Positions 9,771 to 23,500 of a stretch of 64,000 nucleotides of DNA are shown here, one piece after another (the first letter of the stretch is position 1; each line of letters starts with the position of its first letter). The notes under the pieces are model-generated. The model saw only the letters and a program-made list of their open reading frames with translations, searched no databases and was not told the origin of the DNA. A program made the translations under genes and the position numbers. This DNA is from Ampullaceana balthica (lineage: Eukaryota > Mollusca > Gastropoda > Lymnaeidae), in NCBI GenBank assembly GCA_944989445.1, contig CALYLW010000438.1, forward strand, positions 372,001 to 436,000, read 5' to 3'.

Positions 9771-11398
9771 CACTCCCCCCCCCCTGCCCCCTAGAGATGT
9801 CTCTCCATATTGGGTGAAAAAAAGTTTCTTAAAATCCATACTTACTCCAACTGGGCCATAATATTCATCACCTTTTTTTGTTTTGGCAAGCTGACAAATA
9901 AAACTGCTGCCATAAAACAATTACATTGTGTCTTTTTATTAACTAATTTTAAGAGCCTTGGAGAAAGCAATATACCTCTTAAATACAATAGATTTCTAAA
10001 ATACAATAGATTATTAAGACATAAGTTATCAGTCTAAAAAACATATACTGGCTAAGTTTCATTTATTTGAAAGAAAAATACAAATAACTTGAATACACCA
10101 TAAACACAACCCCCAACTTCTAAATCTGGAGAATTTGATTATCATTTCTGTATTTCTAAAGATAGAATCCCACTGAAAAAAATAGGACTGCATCCATTCC
10201 CTCATTTTTGGTTCTTTGGGCTACAGCTTCTAAAATATTCTCTAATAGACCCTTGACAAAAATGTTTATTATAATTATTATTATTTGTTCACTTATATAG
10301 CGCAGTACCCAAGCCTACAGCTGGACTCACAGCGCTTTACAAACATGTTCAACAACTACATAAAATACATTGCACTCTAAATCTTCCTAAACATAGTTAC
10401 ACACACAAAATTTCATATAAATGTACAGAAATAGACGCATCACCGTCATAGACTTTTAATTTGATGGAACAATCCTTACAGATCTTTGGAATAAAATCAG
10501 AAAAGTTCTTCTTCTGTTTATTAAAGGCCCATGATCAATTATATAATCATTATGGCTCCTTTGTAAATATGAGGTTTTGAATATTTATCTCTGAAGATGA
10601 TGCCTTGTTGGGCTACTTATTGGGGTATTAGAGATTGGAGGTTTGAGAACAGGAGGCAATAAACACAAATGGGTCAATTATTTACTTCACCACTGATCCC
10701 CTTGGAAGTTTGTCCCAGTCACTAATTGGCCTAGGCGGGAATGAGCAGTTCCTGGATTGGGTTCTTGTTTTTATTAACATGTATTTCCTATCATAGCCTC
10801 ATCCTGTCTTGGGTGAGATTGATGAGTTTATGCTCTATTCCAGAGCAAAGGACTTCCCATTATTTATTTTTAAGAGCATTATTAGCCTGGCCAGTTGTCT
10901 TCGTATTTTCTGTGGTTGCCCGCCCAGCGTTTCTAGCATGCTGAAAATAATTGATGTATTTCAGGGTCTGATCTGGACAAAGCGTGCCCATACCCCCCTC
11001 CCCCCAATCTGTATATCGTATTCTGAGTGTGTGGGTCCCAAACTGTAGACACACAATCCAATATAAACTGGGCCTTTGCATTGCAGGGTGTTTCTTTTAC
11101 CCTGGGGTTTCTGATCCTGAGGTTTGGTCTTAGAAACTCTAGGGTACTGTTTGTCCGGCTGCACAACATGTTCATTCCAGCAACCCCCTTTGCATACTAA
11201 CATCAAAGTACCTTACTGAAGAAACTGACTCATGCATATAGCCACAAAATTCGTAAGGGTGGTCTACAGAGTTTCTACTTATTGAAACTGACAGTTGTGA
11301 ATTGTAATGCAACCTCTCATAGTTTTTTTTTCCCTCTGGAAAGTAAATTATCAATGATTTACCTCACTTAGAATTATTTCAAGTAATTTTGTGCCAAG
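9771..11398. other. Upstream region of the transporter gene; no coding sequence supported
   Basis: At about 10278-10345 there is a fragment of a dispersed repeat with a TATATAGCGCAGTACCC ... CACAGCGCTTTACA pattern; a weaker relative (ATACTTATAGCGCACACAAT) occurs near 47770. The rest is unremarkable AT-rich DNA. The promoter and any 5' non-coding exon of the OATP gene should lie here, but I see no TATA box or initiator I would defend. Confidence 0.5.
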
Positions 11399-11560
11399 AT
11401 GACATCAAATTCAAGCCCAATACTAGAAAGAAATGGCCAAAGAAAAACAACAGGATCTTCTTACAGTTCAAATGCCACTTCTCCAATTGTTCTCTCCAAC
11501 AGTAACATGCAAAATGACAATGATGTTGCTTCAAATCTATCACCAAGCTTTCCCTCTGAT
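11399..11560 (+). CDS. SLCO4A1-like: OATP exon 1 (start codon)
   Basis: 54 codons of hydrophilic, Ser/Asn-rich cytoplasmic N-terminus. The first in-frame ATG follows GTGCCAAG. Donor GTAAGT, phase 0. Non-coding exons upstream cannot be excluded. Confidence 0.75.
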
Positions 11561-14500
11561 GTAAGTATCAATAAAAAAAAATTATTGATGTTTTTATTCT
11601 ATTTGAACAAAATTTAACTAGTTAAATTAACTGATCAGTCGAAAAGTATTCTTTATTGAAGTTTCCAATAGTTTCCATCTCGTACCATGATTTGGAAGTA
11701 ACAATGGTGTATGCATACATATTTATAGATTAATATATTGAAAATTACAAGTACAAATTAATTACCGATACAAGTTTCTGTTTTTTTAAAATAAATGTTT
11801 CTTCCTACTTCAGCAAAAGAACAAATCAACTGATATAGATGCAGCATTCAGTGATTGGATGGCTTTGGAGCAGCAATTAGCTTTGAAAGATGGTTTGTAA
11901 AAAATGATTAAAAAGAAACTATCTTGTAATGCAAGAACATAATAATTTGTGTTATCAAAGCTAAATAAATATTATCTACAAAATTGGTACAGATCTGCAT
12001 AAGCATTGTTGCAGTTTTGAAATCCATCATTATAAAATAAGTGTTTTAATTTTTTAAAATGAATAGAAATTACTTCATTACTCAAACCTCTTGTCTCTTT
12101 ATTTATTTATGTATGTATATTTTATACAGTATCTGACAGTACCTTAATCACAGCACATGATATGGGTTTCATTGTGTGGGAATTTATTTATTGGACCAAT
12201 TTGTAGGGTTAATAATTGTATAAAACATCAGAAAAAATGTGTAAATGTACTCTAATTTTGACCTGCATCTGTGAGTTTAAGGTCAAGCATGATAAATGCG
12301 AGACATTAATACTTGACATAAGTCATAAGATATGGCTAATATCCATACAATTTTACAAAAGCTGGACATTAATACTTGATACAAGATATGGCTAATATCC
12401 ATTCAATTTTACAAAACCTTGCATTAAATGCTTGACACAAGATATGGCTACTATCCATACAATTAATATCCATCCAATTTTACAGTGGAATTACAACTTA
12501 TCAGCCTGGTTTCCTAATTGTTTGTAATGTAATATAATTTTGTTGCCATGATGCAAGTTTATGTAAAATACAAATACTCTAAAATTTTAACTGTACAGTT
12601 TTTTAAATGTAAAAAATATAATTCCATGTTTTTAACGTTCCATAAAACATCAAATATATTATTTTTTTAAATAAGGTACTTGTCTTGTTAATAATTTTTA
12701 AAAAGTGGACATATTAAAAAAAATTATAATTTTTTAAAAATATGAAGCCCAGAAGCAAGAATTGGAAGAAAATGAAGGACCAGTGGCTGAGTCAGTGCCT
12801 GAAGAAAACCTAGAGGAAGAATATTTGAACAGATGTGGCTATGGCAGGTGGCGGCCGCAGTTTTTACAATGTTTCAACTCTCCCAACTGTCTGGTGTTTT
12901 TTATGGGACTATATTCTCTTGTGCTAGGTAAATATAGTATTTTGTAACGGAGACTTTTAAGGGGCTCAGTAGTCTTGTGCTATCTCAATATCTTTTTAAC
13001 CTCTACTATAGCTCAAATGTCAACATCTCTTTAACCTCTATTTAAGTTCAAATCTCAAAATCTCTTTGACCCCTACTTAAGTTCAAATCTGTAACATAAT
13101 TAAACTTGGAGATATTTATATTGAATTGTAGCTCCACTTACTTTCTTAAGTTTACACAGTTAATAGTTTTAATTATATTACATACTATTTTAACATGTTA
13201 AATGTTTTGGTGCTAAGAAATATTGTTATGACAGAAGTGATGTATCCTCATACATAGCTATTAAAATGTAGTGCATTCCCAGTTTTCACAGCAATTTGCA
13301 AGCCCTTGAAACTTGAAAACAGAAGTGTAAAATAGAAAGCTTACAATTTTTTTTTCATTTATCACTTTTTATTGAGTTTAGAAGCATAGAAATATATATG
13401 TACATTTGTAAACTTCTTCGAAGTGTAATTTTTTAATGCATTTTTGTAAAACCTTTTTTAAAATAGAAATGTAAACCTTTTCTTTGCCGTAATTGTGACA
13501 TATTGTACTTTATTATCCACATAAAAAATGTACATATTTTATTTCCTCTCTTTACGATTTTGACAGAAGCTGTTGAACTAGTTTATAAAATACAACACAT
13601 TCTGAGTCATTTTGTGTGTGTACTGTCTGAGGTTGAAATAATAAATACAAAAAATACACCACATTCTGACTGAGGAACATATTACATTTTCTGGACCCTG
13701 TCCACTCATCAATTAATATTTCATATTGCATCAACTCTAGCAGCCCCCGCATAATTTGAGTTTGATACACTTTATCCCAAATCAACAATACCAATGAATT
13801 AAGTACATTTGAAATCCAGAAAATATAGTTAACTACGTATAACAAATAGCTAAAATTGATCAATCTTGTTGGCCTCACTAAACTTTCGTTTTTCTTACAG
13901 GTTTCATCGTCAATGGAGTCCACAATGTAAACATTTCCTCAATAGAACGCAGATTTGACTTAGACAGCACCAACCTCGGTTTTGTGTCCAGTGCGTACGA
14001 TGTTTCTGCCGCTCTTCTTGCTGTGGTCATTGGATACATGGGCTCGGGGAAACGGAAACCCAGGCTCCTGGCCATTGCCGTGTTTACATCAGCCGTGGGA
14101 TCCATCACTATGGCGCTGCCTCATTTTTTAGCAGGGCAGTACCAGCTGGGGATGGCCACTGAAAAAATCTGCGTGACGGCGGCCAGTGCTAAGTTAAACT
14201 GCACCGCCGCTCATCATTCCTCCTCCCTCAGTAACTACTTGTACGTGTTTCTTTTCTCTCAACTGCTGCACGGCATCGGGGGCACGACCCTGTTCACCGT
14301 TGGAATCTCTCTTATGGACGACAGTGTCATGCCCAAGAAAACACCACTTTATTTAGGCATAATCTATGGCTGCAATATTGTCGGGTCGGGTTTAGGGTAC
14401 ATCATCGGCGGACAGCTACTGAACATATATGTTGATTTCGACACTGTCGATAACATAAAACTGACTCCCGGTGACACGAGGTGGCTGGGGGCGTGGTGGC

Positions 14501-17500
14501 TTGGCCCGACCTTGGCCTTCTGCCTGCAGCTGGTCGTTTGCGTGCCGATATCCATGTTTGGATCCGAGTTGCCTGGGACCAAAGAAGTCAGGCTGAATCG
14601 GGTCCCAGAGGCGCACGCAGTTGCAATTAGCTCCACCTCCAAGTTTAAGAACAACAGATTCATGACATCAACATTGACTGTCATTAGGAACCCATGTTTT
14701 GTGTTCATCACCCTGGGAATGACAACAGAGGGCATGTTTCTGTCTGGCTCGGCTGCTTTCCTGCCAAAGTTTATAGAGAATGAGTACGGTATACCTGCGT
14801 CTCAAGCAGCTGTTCTATCAGGTGAGTACGGTATACCTGCGTCTCAAGCACCGGTTCTATCAGGTGAGTACGGTATATATGCATCTCTGGCAGCTGCTCT
14901 ATCAGGTGAGTACGGTATTCCTGCGTCTCAGGCAGCTGTTCTATCAGGTGAGGCTAAAATTACAATTTTAAACCTCTAATGGCCTAATTGTGAATGAATC
15001 GACCAGTAAAAATAAAATTTCTCAAAGATCAACTTTATAACCAATACGTGTGGTTTTATATTTTAAACTTGCCTTTTTTATGGGACACTGCAACTGGGAT
15101 TATTACTTCCCTCGTCAGTCTTCTTTACTGGATAGTAAATGGCGGTTATTAAACTTTACCACCCTCTATATGGTTCACTGTTTTCTCTTAATGAAATTAA
15201 CAACTTCCCTTGCCACCCAGCGTAATCATTCTTTACTGGGTAGTAAAAGAAAGATGGCGGGTAAATAAGATAAACATGAGCATAGCCCCTGTGTCGTCAG
15301 TTGATGGCAGCATCCCATATTATTATATTATATTAACACTCTTTGGTAAGGGTTAGGGTGGCCTCTCTTCTTCAAAGGCTCAACTAATAATGCCAAAAAA
15401 TATTTGACATTTGCAAAGTCAATCTTCTTGTCTGACAGTTTTTACCCCTCTGTCACGAGGCCCATAAAGTGTCAATTCTCGACCGTTTGATCACGTGGCC
15501 TAACAAAGGTTTAACATACTTTCAGGACTGGCCGTGGTACCAGCTGCTGTGTGTGGTCTCATCATGGGAGGTTTCATTGCCAAGAGATTTAATTTCACCA
15601 TTCGACAAGCCATCAAGTACCTGATAGCCACCAGCTCAGTCTCAGCACTTGCTTGTGCTGTTGTATGGATACGATGTCAGCCCAGTAGCATATATGGAGT
15701 TAGTAAACCTTACGGGAAAGAGTAAGTTCAAAGATGATCCCAAACATTAGATTTTTTTATTACCTGTATCTCTTCAATTGAATCAAATTCTTGGTATTGG
15801 TAGTCGCCACCTTAGAATAACAAGATATTCTATATGATAGAATAACAAGGCTCTAAGTCGAATTTGTGACAAAAATGAGTTATGGCCACTGGGTTATGGT
15901 CCATATATCAGAAGGGTAGGCAGCTATAACCTAATTGTTTTGTTGTTGTGTACACAGGGTGGTAGGGAACTATAACGTGGTAGGCAACTATAACCTAATT
16001 GTTTTGTTGTTGTGTACACAGGGTGGTAGGCAACTTTAACATGGTAGGCAACTATAACCTAATTGTTTTGTTGTTGTGTACACAGGGTGGTAGGCAACTA
16101 TAACGTTGTAGGAAACTATAACCTAATTGTTTTGTTGTTGTGTACACAGGGTGGTAGGGCAACTATAACGTGGTAGGCAACTATAACCTAATTGTTTTGT
16201 TGTTGTGTACACAGGGTGGTAGGCACTTTACATGGTAGGCAACTATAACCTAATTGTTTTGTTGTTGTGTACACAGGGTGGTAGGCAACTATAACGTGGT
16301 AGGAAACTATAACCTAATTGTTTTGTTGTTGTGTACACAGGGTGGTAGGCAACTATAACGTGGTAGGCAACTATAACCTAATTGTTTTGTTGTTGTGTAC
16401 ACAGGGTGGTAGGCAACTATAACCTAATTGTTTTGTTGTTGTGTACACAGGGTGGTAGGCAACTATAAACTAATTGTTTTGTTGTTGTGTACACAGGGTG
16501 GTAGGCAACTATAACCTAATTGTTTTGTTGTTGTGTACACAGGGTGGTAGGCAACTATAAACTAATTGTTTTGTTGTTGTGTACACAGGGTATTAGGCAA
16601 CTATAACCTAATTGTTTTGTTGTTGTGTACACAGGGTGGTAGGCAACTATAAACTAATTGTTTTGTTGTTGTGTACACAGGGTGGTAGGCAACTATAACC
16701 TAATTGTTTTGTTGTTGTGTACACAGGGTGGTAGGCAACTATAACCTAATTGTTTTGTTGTTGTGTACACAGGGTGGTAGGCAACTATAACATGGTAGGC
16801 AACTATAACCTAATTGTTTTGTTGTTGTGTACACAGGGTGGTAGGCAACTATAACATGGTAGGCAACTATAACCTAATTGTTTTGTTGTTGTGTACACAG
16901 GGTGGTAGGCAACTATCCCATCAAGTTGGATGTGCAGTGCAACAGCCTGTGTAACTGTGACACAGATGCGTTTGAACCGGTGTGTAACAAAGACACAAGT
17001 CTTTATTTCTCACCCTGCTATGCTGGATGTGTCCATCAATCAGGGACTACTGTGAGTTACACTGGAACTTCAGTTTTTTGTGTGGTTTTTTTTATATTTT
17101 GAAACTATTCATTAAAATACACAAAATAAATAAGTTAAAAAATCTTACTTCTTCCTAACAAAAGAACTGATTTTTATCAAAGGGTTTTAATTTTCTTTTT
17201 TCAAAAGTCAGTGCTTACTTAGGCTACTGGATCTAATCTAAAGGATTATTATTGAGACTTGATGCATGTTTGTTTGTTTCAGTTCCACAACTGTACTTGT
17301 GTTATTATTGAGACTTAATGCATGTTTGTTTGTTTCAGTTCCACAACTGTACATGTGTTATTATTGAGACTTGATGCATGTTTGTTTGTTTCAGTTCCAC
17401 TACTTTACGTGTGTTATTATTGAGACTTGATGCATGTTTGTTTGTTTCAGTTCACCAACCGTTCTTGTGTTATTATTGAGACTTGATGCATGTTTGTTTG

Positions 17501-20500
17501 TTTCAGTTCCACAACTGTACTTGTGTTATTATTGAGACTTGATGCATGTTTGTTTGTTTCAGTTCCACAACTGTACTTGTGTTATTATTGAGACTTGATG
17601 CATGTTTGTTTGTTTCAGTTCCACAACTGTACGTGTGTTATTATTGAGACTTGATGCATGTTTGTTTGTATCAGATCCACAATCGTACTTGTGTTATTAT
17701 TGAGACTTGATGCATGTTTGTTTGTTTCAGTTCCACTACTTTATGTGTGTTATTATTGAGACTTGATGCATGTTTGTTTGTTTCAGTTCCACAACTGTAC
17801 ATGTGTTGATGTCCTGAATGAGGTGACCAAACTGGTCACTCCAGTTAGTAGGACACTGAGCACAGAGAACTGCCGTCAGCCTTGCCATCTGCTTTACCTG
17901 TTTGCAGTGCTGCTCTTCATGTCAATGTGTGTTTCCTTCATGCCTATAGCACCAGGAGATTCCATACAACTCAGGTACGGTCATTGGAAGCATTAAGGAT
18001 TATGGAAGGGTCTCATATTTTTTTGCCAACACATGACCGTAAATTAAGTTTAGTATAAAATTTGTTTACTTGATAAAATCTTTGGTATTACAATTGACAG
18101 ATGTGTTCATGAAGACAATAAAGTCTATGCACAGGGAATCAAAACACTAATTGTGCGAATGTTAGGTGAGTAGAATCAAAAACTAATTGTGAGAATGTTA
18201 GGTGAGTAGAATCAAAACACTAATTGTGAGAATGTTAGGTGAGTAGAATCAAAACACTAATTGTGAGAATGTTAGGTGAGTAGAATCAAAACACTAATTG
18301 TGCGAATGTTAGGTGAGTAGAATCAAAACACTAATTGTGAGAATGTTAGGTGAGTAGAATCAAAAACTAATTGTGCGAATGTTAGGTGAGTAGAATCAAA
18401 ACACTAATTGTGCGAATGTTAGGTGAGTAGAATCAAAACACTAATTGTGCGAATGTTAGGTGAGTAGAATCAAAACACTAATTGTGCGAATGTTAGGTGA
18501 GTAGAATCAAAAACTAATTGTGAGAATGTTAGGTGAGTAGAATCAAAACACTAATTGTGCGAATGTTAGGTGAGTAGAATCAAAACACTAATTGTGAGAA
18601 TGTTAGGTGAGTAGAATCAAAACACTAATTGTGCGAATGTTAGGTGAGTAGAATCAAAAACTAATTGTGAGAATGTTAGGTGAGTAGAATCAAAAACTAA
18701 TTGTGCGAATGTTAGGTGAGTAGAATCAAAACACTAATTGTGCGAATGTTAGGTGAGTAGAATCAAAAACTAATTGTGCGAATGTTAGGTGAGTAGAATC
18801 AAAACACTAATTGTGCGAATGTTAGGTGAGTAGAATCAAAAACTAATTGTGAGAATGTTAGGTGAGTAGAATCAAAAACTAATTGTGCGAATGTTAGGTG
18901 AGTAGAATCAAAACACTAATTGTGAGAATGTTAGGTGAGTAGAATCAAAACACTAATTGTGCGAATGTTAGGTGAGTAGAATCAAAACACTAATTGTGCG
19001 AATGTTAGGTGAGTAGAATCAAAAACTAATTGTGCGAATGTTAGGTGAGTAGAATCAAAACACTAATTGTGAGAATGTTAGGTGAGTAGAATCAAAACAC
19101 TAATTGTGCGAATGTTAGGTGAGTAGAATCAAAAACTAATTGTGCGAATGTTAGGTGAGTAGAATCAAAACACTAATTGTGAGAATGTTAGGTGAGTAGA
19201 ATCAAAACACTAATTGTGAGAATGTTAGGTGAGTAGAATCAAAACACTAATTGTGAGAATGTTAGGTGAGTAGAATCAAAACACTAATTGTGCGAATGTT
19301 AGGTGAGTAGAATCAAAACACTAATTGTGAGAATGTTAGGTGAGTAGAATCAAAACACTAATTGTGCGAATGTTAGGTGAGTAGAATCAAAAACTAATTG
19401 TGCGAATGTTAGGTGAGTAGAATCAAAACACTAATTGTGAGAATGTTAGGTGAGTAGAATCAAAACACTAATTGTGCGAATGTTAGGTGAGTAGAATCAA
19501 AAACTAATTGTGCGAATGTTAGGTGAGTAGAATCAAAACACTAATTGTGAGAATGTTAGGTGAGTAGAATCAAAACACTAATTGTGAGAATGTTAGGTGA
19601 GTAGAATCAAAACACTAATTGTGAGAATGTTAGGTGAGTAGAATCAAAACACTAATTGTGAGAATGTTAGGTGAGTAGAATCAAAACACTAATTGTGAGA
19701 ATGTTAGGTGAGTAGAATCAAAACACTAATTGTGAGAATGTTAGGTGAGTAGAATCAAAACACTAATTGTGAGAATGTTAGGTGAGTAGAATCAAAACAC
19801 TAATTGTGAGAATGTTAGGTGAGTAGAATCAAAACACTAATTGTGAGAATGTTAGGTGAGTAGAATCAAAAACTAATTGTGAGAATGTTAGGTGAGTAGA
19901 ATCAAAACACTAATTGTGCGAATGTTAGGTGAGTAGAATCAAAAACTAATTGTGAGAATGTTAGGTGAGTAGAATCAAAACACTAATTGTGAGAATGTTA
20001 GGTGAGTAGAATCAAAAACTAATTGTGAGAATGTTAGGTGAGTAGAATCAAAACACTAATTGTGAGAATGTTAGGTGAGTAGAATCAAAACACTAATTGT
20101 GAGAATGTTAGGTGAGTAGAATCAAAACACTAATTGTGAGAATGAAAGGGGAATAGACAAATAACTATAATTTTGTAAACCACTATCTCAGGAATCAATA
20201 CAATTTTGTTCATAACTGTTTAGGTATCAATAGTTTATATTAATCTATTTTAGGATGGATGATATTTGTAAACAATTGATTTAGGGAAAATTATACTTTA
20301 TAAAAAATGATATAGAAACAATAGTTATTTTTTGGAAAATATTATAGATTGGACAACAGCATTCTTTATTATTATTGGAATGAGAATGCCCTGTTTAAAA
20401 TTGTTTAAGTTTTTTAATTTGATAACCTTAAAAAATAAACTTGATTTTTATGCTCCCATTGATTTCTTCTCCTCTTTGAAAAGGCTCGTTTGTGGGACCC

Positions 20501-23500
20501 ATTTTAATGGGTAAGTTACTGGACATACAATGTGAAACTTGGCGTGAGAAGTGTGGCCAGAGGTTGTCATGCTGGCTGTACAACCACGACAACCTGGTCC
20601 TCAGCATCTACCTGTACGCCGTCGTTCTCAAAGGTCTGTCTGTAGTCTTCAGCTGTCTGGCTTTCAAGTTTTATCGGCCTCCAGTCTGCAACCAGGTTGT
20701 TGTAATTCAGGTAAATAGCAACCAGGTTGTTGTAATTCAGGTAAATAGCAACCATGTTGTTGTAATTCAGGTAAATAGCAACCAGGTTGTTGTAATTCAG
20801 GTAAAAAGCAACCAGGTTGTTGTAATTCAGGTAAATAGGAAACCAGTTTGTTGTAATTCAGGTAAATAGCAACCAGGTTGTTGTAATTCAGGTAAATAGC
20901 AACCAGTTTGTTGTAATTCAGGTAAATAGCAACCAGGTTGTTGTAATTCAGGTAAATAGCAACCATGTTGTTGTAAATCAGGTAAATAGCAACCAGGTTG
21001 TTGTAATTCAGGTAAATAGCAACCAGGTTGTTGTAATTCAGGTAAATAGCAACTACGTTGTTGTAATTCAGGTAAATAGCAACAGGTTGTTGTAATTCAG
21101 GTAAATAGCAACCAGGTTGTTGTAATTCAGGTAAATAGCAACTACGTTGTTGTAATTCAGGTAAATAGCAACCAGTTTGTTGTAATTCAGGTAAATAGCA
21201 ACCACGTTGTTGTAATTCAGGTAACTAGCAACCACGTTGTTGTAATTCAGGTAAATAGCAACCACGTTGTTGTAATTCAGGTAAATAGCAACCAGGTTGT
21301 TGTAATTCAGGTAATTAGCAGATTAATAAAATTACCAGATCAGTGCACTTTACTTTAAGCCACCATTTTTCACAAGAGTTCACAGAAATGTTCTAGACAT
21401 TCTATAAATAACATGGTTAATGGTTACTCTTCGTGCTTGTTGGTTTTTCCTACATCACATCTCAAGTTGTTATCAGGACTATTTTAATGCCAAAATTTAC
21501 AGATTTAAATGTGAATACTATAAAGTTACAAATAAATTATATTTTAAATAAAACTTTTAGCAATGATGGAATACACTTTTTTTTTAAAAGTGCACTATGT
21601 CAAGAAAGACTGGAGAAAATATTTTCAAAATTAATAAAATAAAATCACATGCTAACTCTTGTCATCCTGAAATCTTTTGGTTGCATTTGTGGATTATATT
21701 TCTCCAAGTCTCTCTTTGCATTGTGGATTTTAAGAAATTTTAGATTAATTTTTATTGAATTTTGACCTTTTCCTTATAGCAAGTCTTTTTAAAATGTTAT
21801 TTTATGATGTCTGAGCCCTCTTGAAATCCTTATATCCTGCAGACTACTGATGCACCTCACCATGAAGAGAAAGATGGTAAAGCAGCAGAAGAAACAAACC
21901 ATCCACAGAAAGAAAACTCATTATTTGATGAGGCCAACCAACCAATGGTAAGTGAGTCCAACCAACCAATGGTTAGTGAGTCCAACCAACCAATAGTAAG
22001 TGAGTCCAACCAACCAATAGTAAGTGAGTCCAACCAACCAATGGTAAGGGAGTCCAATCTACCAATGGTTAGTGAGTCCAAGCAGACCTTATTTGCTTTT
22101 GGAACACTAAAAATGGTTTAGTTGTATTTCTTTAATCAGTTCTAAAAAAAACAACTTATAAACTTGATTAAATATTTCTATGATTGAACAGTTTACAACT
22201 TTATCTTATGTAACACTTGAACTGCATCTATACCTTATTGTTTGTTTACTCCCAAGTAGTGATCTCAGTGGTGAGTTCAATTGATAGATGGGGCATGAAA
22301 CGTCCACTCATTTTTCTGATCAATTTATTTATTTTAATGTGTATGATTCAGCCTGAATTGAATATTAAAAAAAAACTACACATTTTGTTTATTAGATGAA
22401 TTATTTTAAAGAATCATTGACACAATATCTATTTCTGGTAATTCAAATTTAAGTTATATTAGATCAGTGGTTCCCAACCTTTTTTGGGTGGCGAGCCCTT
22501 TTTATATAAGACATGTGACCCTCGACCCCAATGAAATTTATATAAGTCATTTTCAATAAAGTTTTTATTAAATTGAGCAAATTTGCATTATAGTGAATAA
22601 TTTTTTAGTCGACAATTGGCGACCCCCAGAAAACCCCTCATGACCCCCTTGGGGTCACGACCCACAGGTTGGGAACCACAGTGTTAGATGCGGGAATAAT
22701 TTTGTGAAAGAGAAAATAAATAAACATAGTATCAATTTTTTATTAGTTAAGTTATTGCTTAAAATTATTTAAAACTAGATACGACCCACGGCGTAGCTTA
22801 CCCCGCAGACTTGCTCTTAGATGGTGCAAAGAAAGGGGGGAAAGAACGGACATAAACTGCAGCACGAAGAAGTCAGAAAAGTCTGAATGATTTAGAACAA
22901 ATGTTGGATTGAAATTCTTCTGCGGAATCCGTTCGTTCATTGGTGTGGGTTTTGAAATGTGGTTGTACATGTTTATCAGGATAGTGGCAAGGTGACGTCA
23001 CATCAGTGTGATCAGATGGCTGTGAAATTTTTGTGGATATACCGACGTTGTCAATACATGGCACCAGAAAGTCATCACGTGTGAGAGGCAATAGAACTTC
23101 ATAATGACCATGATCGAAAGGACTGCTAAAGAGCAGGTATATAGTATAGACAAATGTTGAACGGGATTGTAAACTCGAGGAGAGGTATGAGGACTTTCTC
23201 GGAAGTAAATGAGGATACTGGCTGGAAGTATTTCGGACATCGTGATAATTTCTGCCTCGCCACCAAATACTCCTGAAGTATTCATGTACTGAACATGTTG
23301 AGGAGAGTGTATGACTACTTTTCCGTCACTGAGATCAACGGAGAGCACTTCGCCATAGTTATGCCAATGTTGAGAAACAAAGTTTACAGCCATGTTGCGA
23401 AGCCATTTTCGCAAAAAAATGGGGAAAAGAACAGGCACAAACATACATTTTTAAAAATAAAAAAAATAATGTCTTACCTGGGGCTTGAACCCAGGACTTT

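Noticed and set aside
18137..20156. CRISPR-like array
   Set aside because: Units are head to tail without unique spacers, the DNA is eukaryotic, and the unit is explained as an exon edge plus donor.
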